Below, in pieces: positions 25,101 to 35,656 of a DNA stretch of 64,000 nucleotides. The number at the start of each line of letters is the position of its first letter. The first letter of the stretch is position 1. The notes under the pieces are model-generated. The model was given only the letters and a program-made list of their open reading frames with translations. It was not told the DNA's origin and made no database searches. Location: the NCBI GenBank assembly GCA_027886175.1, contig JAJNNQ010000026.1, forward strand, positions 11,074,001 to 11,138,000. The letters are read 5' to 3'. This DNA comes from Phylloscopus collybita (lineage: Eukaryota; Chordata; Aves; Passeriformes; Phylloscopidae). The translations under genes were made by a program, and so were the position numbers.

Positions 25101-25179
25101 ATCACATGCCCCTCATATGTAACACTCCCAGTCTGAGTGCCTGCTCAGTATTGAGCTTGCTAATAGCTTCCCCTATGGA
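22169..25179. other. unique non-coding sequence
   Basis: No coding signal. AT-rich from 23 to 25 kb, with a hairpin at 24440-24479 listed separately. Confidence 0.4.
24440..24479. repeat. AT-rich inverted repeat (hairpin)
   Basis: The arms AAATTTG-TTTATAA and TTATAAA-ag-CAAATTT pair over 14 bases with a two-base bulge and a 10-base loop. In AT-rich DNA this can arise by chance. Confidence 0.6.
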
Positions 25180-25184
25180 TTGCT

Positions 25185-25440
25185 GAGCCCCCGTGGCTGC
25201 CCGCGGCCCCCTGACCCAGGGGCAGGCAGTTCCAGGGGGAGGCCGAGCTGTGCACAGCACGTGCTGCCTTTTGGCATACGCAGAGCTGCACACTTGCTTC
25301 TCTGCCCAGCAGTGTGGATGACCAGGGGTGCCACAGGGTTTGGGTTTTTCCCAGAACACTTTGAAAAGGCAGGATTTGTGAATGGGCCACGAGCGCCGTC
25401 GCGATCGCCTTTCCATCGCCAGTGGCTTCACTGTGTCATT
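25185..25440. promoter_or_regulatory. CpG-dense cluster
   Basis: Holds GCCCGCGGCCCC near 25200 and GAGCGCCGTCGCGATCGCC near 25390-25408 in an otherwise CpG-poor region. Long frames are open on both strands (up to 170 codons plus, 109 codons minus), as expected in GC-rich DNA. The shadowing frames prevent a coding call. A small regulatory island or an exon of an unannotated transcript is possible. Confidence 0.3.
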
Positions 25441-26754
25441 CTCCGCTTGCTCACCATAAACACCGGCTGTCCCACTGAGGGTGTCTTAAAGCTGTTGGCT
25501 TTGGCATCTTTTGATTCTTTGCATCTGCCTCTGCTGTGTCCCAGTACACACTCACACTCTCTGCCTGTAGTGGTGCTTTCCATGCAGGGGTTGCTGGCTG
25601 GATGGTGCCATGTTTTCAGATCCCAGCTTTACGCTTTCAGCTCTGCCGTGTCACAAAGCCATGCTGATGCTTGGAAAAGGAGTTGTGAATGAAGATTTTG
25701 TTTAGTTTATCCAGCTTGAAAGTAGAGAAAGGGGGAAGGTACTGATATCACTGACACTGAGCTGGCAGTATTGAGGGGCTTGAACTGGCTGGTTGATGGG
25801 CAGAGCCCAGGGTGAAGGAGAGCCAGCAGCCAGCTTTGGCAGGGCTGGGAGCCACAGAACGTGGGGACCAGCTGACAGCAGCACGTCTGCTAAAGGTGAG
25901 TCAACACAGCCAGCGTGTGAGGAGATTGAAGTGTCACAGAAAAGAGGCAGTTGACCTTTTGCTCTTTAGCACAGTTTGTGGGTTTCTTTCTCTTCATAGC
26001 TCCGTTTTATTAAATCAGAAAAACTTTGAGCAAAGCCTCTGTGTTTTCCCGGTGTTTTCTTCCCACGTTTCCTGTTTCTTAAGACTTGTTGTCACTGCAG
26101 TGGTGACTTTGCATCCGAGTTCCTTCTGCTCCAAATGGAAAGGGCAGACGTGTTTTTAGACAGGAACAAGTTTAACGATGCAAACATTCTTGTTTTGAAA
26201 CTACTAAACTACTTTTGGACTCCTTTTACAGAGGGATCTAGTTATTCGTATTTACATCCTGCATGTGCAGAAGCTTTCCAGTAAATGTTTTAGAATTCCA
26301 GTGACTTCACATGAAAAAATGCAGTGTCCCATAGCCAATGTCCTCTTTCCAAGTTTTGGCACTGTTGCATGGGAGGACAAACCACAAGAATAGCAGTATC
26401 TTAATATAAGTCTTCTAATGGTGTTGGTGGTTGGTGTTTTTTTCCCTTTGCTGTTGTCCAGGATTGTGTCTGGACTTGCTGCAAGAGCAGATTTTGTTGG
26501 GAGCTCCCTCTTTCTGCCCTCAGCTCTCTCCCCTCAAGCCTGATGATGACTGGGCTTTCTCATATCATGTGCCAGCTATCTGGGACCTCACTTAGAAAAG
26601 GGGTAGTTTCAGGCTAACAGGGAGGCTTCTGTCTCTATGTAAGAACAAGCCTATAAGCTTCCCTTAAACTTTAAATGTTTTATTGTTGGAAAGCTTTCAG
26701 ATGTTCACAGGATAAGGGCTCTTTATATGTAATCTGGCATTGCACAATAAAAGA
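25441..26754. other. unique non-coding sequence
   Basis: Includes a good donor-like AAAG|GTGAGT at about 25894, but no convincing partner acceptor or recognised coding frame. Confidence 0.35.
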
Positions 26755-27928
26755 TTACTTTATGTAAGTTAAGATGTGCAGTTCCTTTATAAACTGGCTG
26801 TGTGGATTCAGGATGTAGGAGATTGTTCTTCTTCTGTTCAGTGTTGCTTCTAGAAAGGGTTTCTTGGTTTTCATCAGTTGGAAGTTTTTTTTTGGTTGGC
26901 TGGCTTTTGGTTCTAGTAGAGTTACAAATCTTGGATGGTGAGAATAGGTGGAAAATGCTGCATGTACCCTATTAAAAACTGAACATGTATACTTCCATAG
27001 ATTTGTACAAACAGCAGTGTCAGCAGAATCCTGGGCAACAGAATACTCAACAGTCTGAAAAGGGCAATTCAAGATTGTTAGAGCAGAGTCCTAGTAACCT
27101 ACTACTGAAAAGCACTTCCTGGACCAATTCATGGCCCAAAATCTATGTGGTATGATGTATTGTAAGATAAGCAAGACTGACATTAAAACAGATTTAAAAG
27201 GCAGGCTGTTACTCAGAAGAGGCTAACCAACACTTTCTTTACAAAGTAGATCCAGCTCATGTACTGGTTACGCATTCTGATCCAGACATGTAAACTGTTC
27301 AGCATGAAAAACTTCATCTTCCCAGTTTCTGCCAAGTAAGATAGCAGCCCAAGCACCAGGAATGCCTGCTTCTACTTGAGGTTTGAAAAAACAGCAGCAG
27401 AAGCATGTTGCTAATAGAAAACTGACAGATGTTTATAATTATGTAGATTTTCTTCTGTGTTTGAGTACCATAATCTCAATTGCATCTACTAGCATTTGAA
27501 AAGTGTGTAAGACCACTTATGGCTTCAACCAGCCACTTCCTCCAGCTGGGTGGAACTTGTATGAACTGCAACATGTACCAGACCAGCACCCTCTGTGTGG
27601 CTGTTTTTATGCTTTCACCCATGCTATTATCTGTTTTCAATGGTGGGTAAATTGTCACTGAACAGTTTTTGCTTCAATGAACAATCAGGAGTTTTGTGGG
27701 TTCACATCTAGGATTATTCACAATGAGCTTTATCCAAAGATCCTTGAAGTTGTTGAGTGCTGATGGATTTGGGAGTGCAGGCTTGAGAAAAAAGTACTTG
27801 CCATGTCTGTTTTCAGTGATTTCTCTTTTGCCAGTAATAAATTTATTTCTGATCCCAGTATGAACTGACAAAAACACATCTGAAAGCTGGTGAGGAAAAA
27901 TAGAGGTTGTCTCATGAAGCAGACAATG
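26755..27928 (-). pseudogene. possible decayed coding tract, unrecognised
   Basis: Several protein-like frames follow each other in the same minus-strand order. From 27928 to 27476 one frame runs about 150 codons with a single internal TGA at 27676-27674. It includes GKYFFLKPALPNPSALNNFK before the stop and QFIQVPPSWRKWLVEAISGL after it. A different frame is open from about 27430 to 27268 (VEAGIPGAWAAILLGRNWED) and ends in TAA. At 27072-26755 two frames again look coding. This pattern of in-order segments broken by stops and frame changes is what an old processed pseudogene or retrocopy leaves. I recognise no parent gene and see no poly-A tail or target duplication, so chance AT-rich open frames remain a real alternative. 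Confidence 0.25.
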
Positions 27929-30900
27929 TCATGAAACCAAACACACAAATGATAATTATGTCTAGTTATGCTACTTTCCACATTCTGCTTCACAAAATAC
28001 TTCTTTCTTTACAAAAATAAAGTAATTTTTCCACAAGGTTACGTAAATACACTGCTGATATATATGTAACACTAGGAGGGGGATATGAGTTTTTGGTAGA
28101 AGGTGGCAGTTTGTTGAAGCTCGTGCTGCCTACAGGAAAAGGCTGTTCCTGGCAGATAATAACTCTGATTTTCCCCCAGAAACATTTTGCTTTTCCTTAA
28201 TGTTTCAAATGATGTTGCTCTGAGATTCCGCACAACTTTTCACGTCCATTGGTGTGGTAAGGGTTTTTTGTATCTTACCATGTGGGAGATGCTTGGACAG
28301 CTTTCATTTGGATACTGGCTGGACAAACCGTTTGTTTCCTCTTCTATTTGTTATACTAATTGTAAAAGAAGCCTGTATTGGTGTGCCTTGAGGCCTGTAT
28401 TAGTTTATTTTGCATCTCTTATGCTGTACTCTTCAAAGTGAGCAGAACTTTTTAGAAAAGTGCTCATCAAAATTTGGAGATGTGTATCGTGATCCAAAGC
28501 TTCAAGAAAAAGGAATATTTCCCCTACATTCTTGGGTAGAATGAAAATCATTAAGATTAAAATTGAGTTCTGTACGGGCCCCCAGACAAAGAAAGAGTGA
28601 ATAATCTTTGGTTTACTCTGCAAGCTGTGTCCAGCCCTGACCCTCAATTATGCAGTGAAATACTTCCCTTCCCTTCTCCCTCCCTGTTCCTCCTCCGGGC
28701 CTCTCTTCTCCTTTGTAGCCCAAGAGATAGAGCACATTTCTCACCTTCATCCAAAATCAAGCAAAAGGCTTCCCCAAGCTTTCTATCTGCCATTCCTGCA
28801 GTTCTGAAGATCCTGCAAGGCTAGAGATGTGGCAAATTGTGTGTCTGCCTTGGATTTAAAGACACCCCTTTCCCTAGCCCTCTTGCTAGTTTTTGTCATA
28901 CATGGTCTCAGTGAAAGGTTTGGACTAGGCTCCCTTGGCATGTATTAAAGCAGCTGTAACATGGGAATGTTACATGTGACAAGTGGAGCTGTACTCTTGG
29001 TCCATCCTTTTCGCCTTTTCTTCCCTTTTACCCTAGAGTCAGTACAGGCCTTTTTCTTTTTTATTTCTTCTTTTGTTACTTTATTTTATTTTATTTTCTA
29101 TTTGATTTTATTTTCTATTTGATTATATTTTATTTTATTGTATTTTAGTCGCTTTGCAAACTTGTCTGAAGAATTTCCCCAGTTTGGTTTAATCTTGGTT
29201 GCTGCACAGGCTTTTGTGCTGGGATGAGGGAGGAAGGGGAGAGGAAGGGAGCACTGCTGAGGCTGCATCCAGAAGCTCCACACCAGTGCTGGGGGAGTTC
29301 AGCCCCTTTTGGCAGTGGTGCCAGCCCCTGTCTTTCAAGTATTCCTGGGACCAGCAGCATGGAGTACAGAGTTTCCTTATTTGTCACTCCTCTGAGCAAA
29401 TTTTTTAATCAGTCTCATGGTGTAGAAGAAAATAATGAGCTAATCCAGAGTTGAGGTGCCTTTGGATTGTTTTGGACCTGGCTCAGTTCTTAAGCTTCTA
29501 ACTTTTCTGCATGCAGATTTTATCCAATTAGTTCAGAGGCAGAAGTAGAGTTTCTTGACTTGATGTTTTCTTTCCAGGCCAAATGCCTGGAAGCTAGGGA
29601 GGGAAATGGATGGCACTGGAATAATAACCACCTTCCCTGAGTTTGAGCAAAGCAGCTAAGACCCATTTTTTTTCAGTGTTTTCATAAACTCTGCCAAGCT
29701 GTGCAAAAGGTGATGGGAGAGGAGGGGGTGTTCATTTTTTTTTTCTTTATTCCTTGATATACCCACTCTTTTTCTCTACTGCTAAACAAAGAAAGCAAGC
29801 AGAGATGCTTACATTTGTACTTTTCTGTTAGAAAATGTCTGTTCTTAAAATCTCTTACAACAGCCTCCTCTGATTTGTAATGATGCTTTTTTTTTTCTTC
29901 TTTTCTCCCCACCCTGAACCCTCCACTCAAATGAAGTCCGAGATTTATATCAGATGTCTTCTTGGTACTCGGGACTTAGAGCAATGTGATTCAGTTTCCA
30001 TGTTTTAGAGAAATACTTACTTGGTTATTCCTTAATAGAAATTTTAATTTTGTAACTGCTTTTTATGTAATGATGACCAGTAAATATAATTTGATTTAAG
30101 AAGCCATTCCCCTTTTGTTTCCTGTTCATGCCTACAGCATTTTTCGGGAGAGGTGCTGGCACAAGAGTTGCTGTTTCTGCAGCGGAGGCAGGTTTTCATG
30201 ATCAGTACTGTAGGGCTCCAAGTCATCTGTGTATAGCTGTAAAGTTACTCATCCTGCAGTAATTTCACAGATACCTCTCTGGTGGAAAGTTCAGCCATGT
30301 ACTTGGGGGAGAATGGGACTTAGAAGCAGTTCAGATTTAGTCTGACTTCACTGGTGTGGACTCCTGGGCACTGAAAATTGTGTTCTTCTCCATTTCCTGC
30401 ACAGTTACCACTCCCAACCCTGAGCACCAGCAGAATCCTTGCCTCCTCCATCTTCTAGGAGTTTACAAACTAAACGTTTTAACATCATTGTTAGTCTGTG
30501 CTCCACGAGTTATTCTTTCAATGATTTTGCCTCAAGGAGGAATAAGGCTTAGCTGTCATTTGAAATTTACTCAGGGTCAGCAAAATGATGGCATTTGTCA
30601 CTTTTGCTCTCCATCTTCTTCAAATGGGCCCTAGTGTGTGTCAAGCTGGATATTGTGCTGGCTTCCTTCTTCTCCCTCTTTGTTCTCCTAGAGAATGCCA
30701 AGTAATTAATACAGTCTAAAAATGAAGTGTGGCACAACCCCTTTTTTCCCTTCATGTAGTTTTCAAACAAGGAGGCTGTCATGAACCTACGTGCGTCCAA
30801 TTCCAAATCCAGTTTGTTAAAACAAAATTGCTTAGAGATACTGGGTTGACCAATTTTTTTAGGGCTGGATCTAAAATAATTGGCACACTTGCTGTATGCT

Positions 30901-31195
30901 GCTGTGAGTTTTATGTTGTTGACCTTGTCTCCCTGAAGTCTGAATAGCCATCATGTCAGTGACAGTGATGTGTCTGAGCAGTCTGAGGGAGTCCTGCAAT
31001 TATTTTAATATTTTGCATAATACCAGTGGAATTCAATAATTAGTTGTGAAGGTTTGGATCCAATTACCTCCTTCCCTAAACCAGGAAAAATGGTGGAAGT
31101 TGATGATAAATGTTAGTAGAGAGAGAAGAAAGTGTAACATAATTTGTGGTGTTCCAGTCACTTATTATTGTTTTCCATTCTCTCTTAATTTACAG
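27929..31195. other. unique non-coding sequence with (ATTTT)n repeat
   Basis: No gene recognised. The pentamer tract at 29079-29148 is listed separately. Confidence 0.4.
29079..29148. repeat. (ATTTT)n microsatellite with perfect 17-bp tandem
   Basis: Imperfect ATTTT units surround a perfect head-to-tail duplication of TTATTTTCTATTTGATT at 29091-29107 and 29108-29124. Confidence 0.9.
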
Positions 31196-31265
31196 GGCAT
31201 GTTTTCGAGCCATTTGTGAGGAAATGTGGTGAATGTAAACTTGCTCTGCTGGGGGGGAAACTGTG
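31196..31265 (+). other. candidate 70-base internal exon
   Basis: A strong acceptor, a pyrimidine-rich stretch ending ctctcttaatttacag, is followed 70 bases later by a consensus donor, GTG|GTAAGT. Only one of three frames is open. It reads HVFEPFVRKCGECKLALLGG and would start and end in split codons. I recognise no protein. Well-formed pseudo-exons of this size are common in vertebrate introns, so this is a candidate only. Confidence 0.2.
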
Positions 31266-31328
31266 GTAAGTGCTGCTGTCTTGATGAATTTTGGTTTTCA
31301 ACGAGAATTTCAGAAAGATAGTTTTAGC

Positions 31329-31347
31329 TTTTTTTTTTTTTTTTTTC
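31329..31347. repeat. poly-T tract, 19 bases
   Basis: An uninterrupted T run shortly after the candidate exon. Confidence 0.9.
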
Positions 31348-31677
31348 TCTGGAAAATATAGAGATATAGTTGATTATATGTGTTCTTTCTCTGGTACGGA
31401 GACTCGCAGTATGGGAAGCATTGACAGAGAACAGCATGCTGGGCCTCAGGGCAAGGAATGTGTTTTCATTTGCTCCAGTGGCATCTGCTTATTGTGTTTG
31501 TAGCTGTTCCATTCTGCTGAAGAGTGGTTGAGCTAAAACCTGCAGCAGAAGAAATAAAAAGGCCTAATTTAAAAACAAGGGGTAGAAAAAAAGCATGCTA
31601 GCTGCATAAAAGATCAGGGGCAACAGTAATGAAGAGGGAGCATGTATTTCCCAAAGTGGTGGGGGTGTCCAGTCACT

Positions 31678-32040
31678 CTACAATCTTTCCATCTCTTCCC
31701 AGATTATCTGACTGACACCTTTGCCATGTGGAACTAGGATGGTTTGCTTATGTCTGAGAGATAAGGAGATAGTTAATGTGTGCAATACTGGTTTTCCTAT
31801 CCCTCCTTTCCATACCAGATAACAAGCTTCGCTGCTTGTCTGGCTACTGTATGCAACACTTCCAGAGGCATCAACTTCCAACAGACTTCTCTGGTCCTCA
31901 GGGCTCTGGGAATATGGCACATGATGTGCCTGTGCTGCTGAGCTGCACCAATCTGAAGTAGAAGGAGAGAGAGAAGGGCAGGAGGTAATTAGTGACATGT
32001 CCCAACTAGAGGGAAGTAAGTCAGAGAAAGCTCTTCCAAC
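31678..32040 (-). other. candidate 3' terminal exon, unrecognised
   Basis: On the minus strand a near-ideal acceptor, CCTTTATTTTTTGCAG, ends at 32041. The frame beginning GTT GGA AGA directly after it is open for 120 codons to a stop at 31678. The peptide starts VGRAFSDLLPSSWDMSL, continues with a Ser-rich part and ends in a more hydrophobic stretch (KPVLHTLTISLSLRHKQTIL). No domain is recognised. No AATAAA is seen on the minus strand in the next few hundred bases, which weakens the terminal-exon reading. A cryptic acceptor beside a chance frame is the main alternative. Confidence 0.2.
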
Positions 32041-33105
32041 CTGCAAAAAATAAAGGCAGCAGATCTGGAGCAGTTTGTGGGCTCATCTTGCTTTTTGCTC
32101 TGGGAGATTGTGAATGCACACAGTTGGATAGTACCAATCAATCACCCTTGGGAGAAGAAACATGTCAGCAGAAGACTGTGTCCCTGCTTTCCCTTGGCCA
32201 AGCAGGGTATTGGGCTGGTGCTTTTTCTCCAGGCAGAATGTGCAGATTGCAGATGAAAATTGGCTTATTCTCCACTGGCAGAAGACTTAAGAGTTAGATA
32301 GCCTGCAGGGTAGAAAACTGAAAATTAAAGACTGTCTCACTGAGAACACTTGTTCTTTTCTACCATTTAAAAACCCCCCAATGCTGTTGCATCATATAGA
32401 AAGATCTGGATTAGCTAGTCAGTGTTTAAATGTAGATCACTTACCCTTCTGCAGAACATTTACTCTTAGAGACAGGAAAAGATAGGACAGTCAAGCCCAG
32501 AATTTCACAAAGAAGGTGCCAAACACATGAAAAGTCCTGCACAATTCTACCTTTTAAATTATTTTCTCTCTTCAGATTAGCTTTCCTGACAATTGTGTAT
32601 GGTATAAGTTTGCATCTCTATCCCTATGAGAAATACAAACAACAAATTTTTAACTAGAATTTGGTTGTAGGCCATAGATGAGCCACAGATCAGAGCATGA
32701 GTTCATTAATCCATGAGACTTTGTGGTGATTTCCACAAAACTTTGTGACTTTACTACAAAAGAGGGTAGGATCTATATCTAGTTCTCTTTTTGGTGGTAG
32801 TACTGATATTTTAATCCTAAAAGTTGTCCAGTGTCCTCCCTTACAGATTGGCTGAACTTTGTGTGGGGTGTGACAAAGTTCACAGGTGGAAAAAAACTAT
32901 TTGAAGATAGTGATGCTATGTAACACCAAGGGAAAAAAAAAAAAAAAAAAAAGTTTATCAGCTGACCTGGCAGTCAGATGGTTGTGTGTTGATTTCCTTT
33001 CAAAGATGCTTCAGGCTGAGGCCAGCCTAGTCTCCATGGCTGACCTTAATAAGAGAGCATAGTTCAAGTGCAGCAAGGAGAAAGAGACAGAAGAAGCATG
33101 CTTCT
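32041..33105. other. unique non-coding sequence with a poly-A run
   Basis: Contains a 20-base A run at 32933-32952. Nothing else is recognised. Confidence 0.4.
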
Positions 33106-33330
33106 TAGAATCATGGAATAATCCTGGTTGGAAAAAACTGCCATGAAACTGCCAAGAAACTTGTACAAACTGTTGTCTTGTCCAAACCCCCACTTGAAAT
33201 ATGTCCTATTAGGTCAGGTTGCTCAGGGCCTTGATTTTCAAAATTCAGCTGGCTGGAAACTTTGCAGCCCTTCTGGGCATCTGTTATGTCTGACTATCCT
33301 CAGACTGAAAAAAGTGCTTTCTTGTTGCTT
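33106..33330 (-). mobile_element. old CR1 LINE fragment
   Basis: Minus-oriented and strongly diverged. It starts with 'tagaatcatggaat' and 'cctggttggaaaa', keeps the 'ttgtccaaacccccacttg', 'aggtcaggttgctcagggcc' and 'ttctgggcatctg' blocks, then fades. The 5' limit is approximate. Confidence 0.7.
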
Positions 33331-34299
33331 CTTGCTGTTGTTTGCTGTCCATCAGTGCAAACTCTGCATCTTCTCTGCCTGTGAGAGGGAAGTCTCGAAG
33401 AAGACCTCAAAATCAGGAAAGTTGCTTCATGTGGCTCCACAGAAATGTGGTGTCATGCAGATGCAGTAAACTTGCTAATGGGAAAAAAAAAACAGACCAC
33501 AATCTGGTTCACAGAGGTTCTACTTGGGCAATGTTTCTCAACCTGTAGCTGATGCTCAGACTCAAAGAGCATGGGTGCTTGACTTGGTTTAATTTTTGAG
33601 TGATGCACCTGAAAACTGCCAGCTTTCCTCACTTGCTTATAGTGATGTGAGTCATTGAAAAGAGGCACTTCTCACTGCTGGGTTGTAAACATCCTGGAAT
33701 TTTTTCAAGTCAGTCTGGAGCTGGGTTGGTGCTCCAGGACTTTGCTCTAAAATTTGTTTTTAAATACATAAACAGTGGAAATTTTGTTTGTTTTCACAGC
33801 TGCTCTTTTCACTCTTCCCACTTCAAACTGTTTGCAGTATCTTATTTTGAGGTAGAATAATCAGGGACCTTGAGTTTCTCATAAGTAAGGATCTCTGAAA
33901 TATTTCTGACCCCATTGTATGTTTGCCTATGGCGTTACAAATTTCCAGAGAGTTTAAAAATAATTGCAAAAAATCTAAGACAAGGAAACAGTTTTGCCCG
34001 GCCTCTGTCTCTAACCTACTGAATCCAAGAAGTACTGGACATCAAGGGGACGTTTTGAATTTATCTTGACATAGCTCAGAGGCTCAGCAGTTATTTATTC
34101 ATCTTGTATCAAAGTCCTAGAAAAGGTCATGCAGCCTCTAGATCAAAAATTCATAATGTATTTAAGAGCTGATTAGAGACGTATACTTGAATGCTGGGAG
34201 GGGAGTCTTGGCTGGATTTAAAACTCCCTCAGCTAAGCTGATGACAGTGTGAGGAGACCCTTCATTTGATGAGTTTTCTGTCAAGCAGCCCTGTGGATG

Positions 34300-34375
34300 T
34301 CAGAGCAGATGTTCGTGTGGCACTGCAGGTTTGCGTTGACCACGGCGTCGGAAGGCGGTCACGGAACGGCCACCC
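34300..34375. promoter_or_regulatory. short CpG-dense segment
   Basis: At least eight CpGs lie in about 70 bases (GTTCGTG, TTGCGTTG, CCACGGCGTCGG, AGGCGGTCACGGAACGG), against a background of about one per 100 bases. Frames are open on both strands: on the plus strand from about 34245 to 34436, with an in-frame ATG at 34269. The density could mark a conserved exon, a regulatory element or a fragment of an unrecognised repeat. Confidence 0.3.
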
Positions 34376-35638
34376 TTCCACATCACAAGGGGTCACAAGA
34401 AGCCTGACTGATGTAGGACAGAAGACCTTGGGGTGATCTCTCTTGTTTTTTTTCCCACAGTCACACTGCTCTTTGCCAGTCCACACTGCCCTTGAAACTC
34501 TTGCCTTTCATAAGATTTTTTCTATTTCTAAGCATGACCTACACTGTACAGTTTGGGGTTCTGTCCCTGCAGCTGGTTACAGCCATCAAAAGAGCAGGGG
34601 AGGATAAAGCTGTGAAGTGAAGTGAGGAACTGCTGTAGCATAAACCTGACCTGCATCTTTCTGCACCAGGTGTGTTACTGAGCATTCATCCATTTCCTAT
34701 AGATTTCCTCTTTCCAGAAAAGCTGTGAATGCTTCAAACATAGGCCTTGAAATTGAATGTGCATTTCAGAGCCTGGGAGGCCATGGCTCTTTTCCCTCTG
34801 AATTTAGGCAGGAATACCTTCCCAAGTTGAGGACTTTTTGATGTTTCAGCTGAAATCTGAGATGCTTTGCTTCTATTTGCACACTTCTCCATAGACTAGA
34901 AGCAACTGCACATCTTAAACAATGGATTCAGTTGTTATATCAGTAGTTCAGATATATCAAGGAAAATTTGGATTTCTGCTACTACACTCATCTGCTATTT
35001 TGGGTTGGCTTTTTTCCCTGTTAGAACAGTAAGGTTTTTCTTCTCTCTTTATTAAAAAAAATAAAATAAAACAAAAGTTGCAGGTAATGGCTGCTTTGAT
35101 TTTAAGAAATTATATAAAACCAAATTTTCAGCATCTTTACACATAGTAAAATTTTTTTGCCTTTAGAAAGACTGTGATGCCCTGTGCATTCCTAGGTGCC
35201 CAATTTGTATGGTACAATTATTTATATCCCTGATGACTACCAAAAATGCTATTGCATTTCTCTTGGTAATTCTTCACACCTGTCAGGCTTCTGACAGAAA
35301 GTGTTACAGAGCAACTGTGTATTATCTGTGCTCTCACTACAAAAATAACCTGCTGGGACTTTTGCTTTATTACCTGTACTCTGCCATATCCACAGGAGAA
35401 TTTGCCTGAGTCATTAGCTGTTCTCTGTAATTAGGGCTGACCTGGTGTGTTTTGGTCCTATTTCTTGCAGCTTTTAGTTTTCTGAAGTCGTTCATTTGGG
35501 CACTGATGTGCCTCTAGTGTTCTTCTGTTTCATATCTTCATTATCTCTTCCTGTGGGCTGAAGATTATCTTTCTCCTTAGGAAGGAAAGTGTGGGAAATG
35601 CTTGAACATTTTGATATATTTGGGGCTTTCCAAGATTT

Positions 35639-35656
35639 GCTATGCTATGCTATGCT
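35639..35656. repeat. (GCTAT)n short tandem repeat
   Basis: Between three and four perfect copies of a 5-base unit. Confidence 0.85.
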
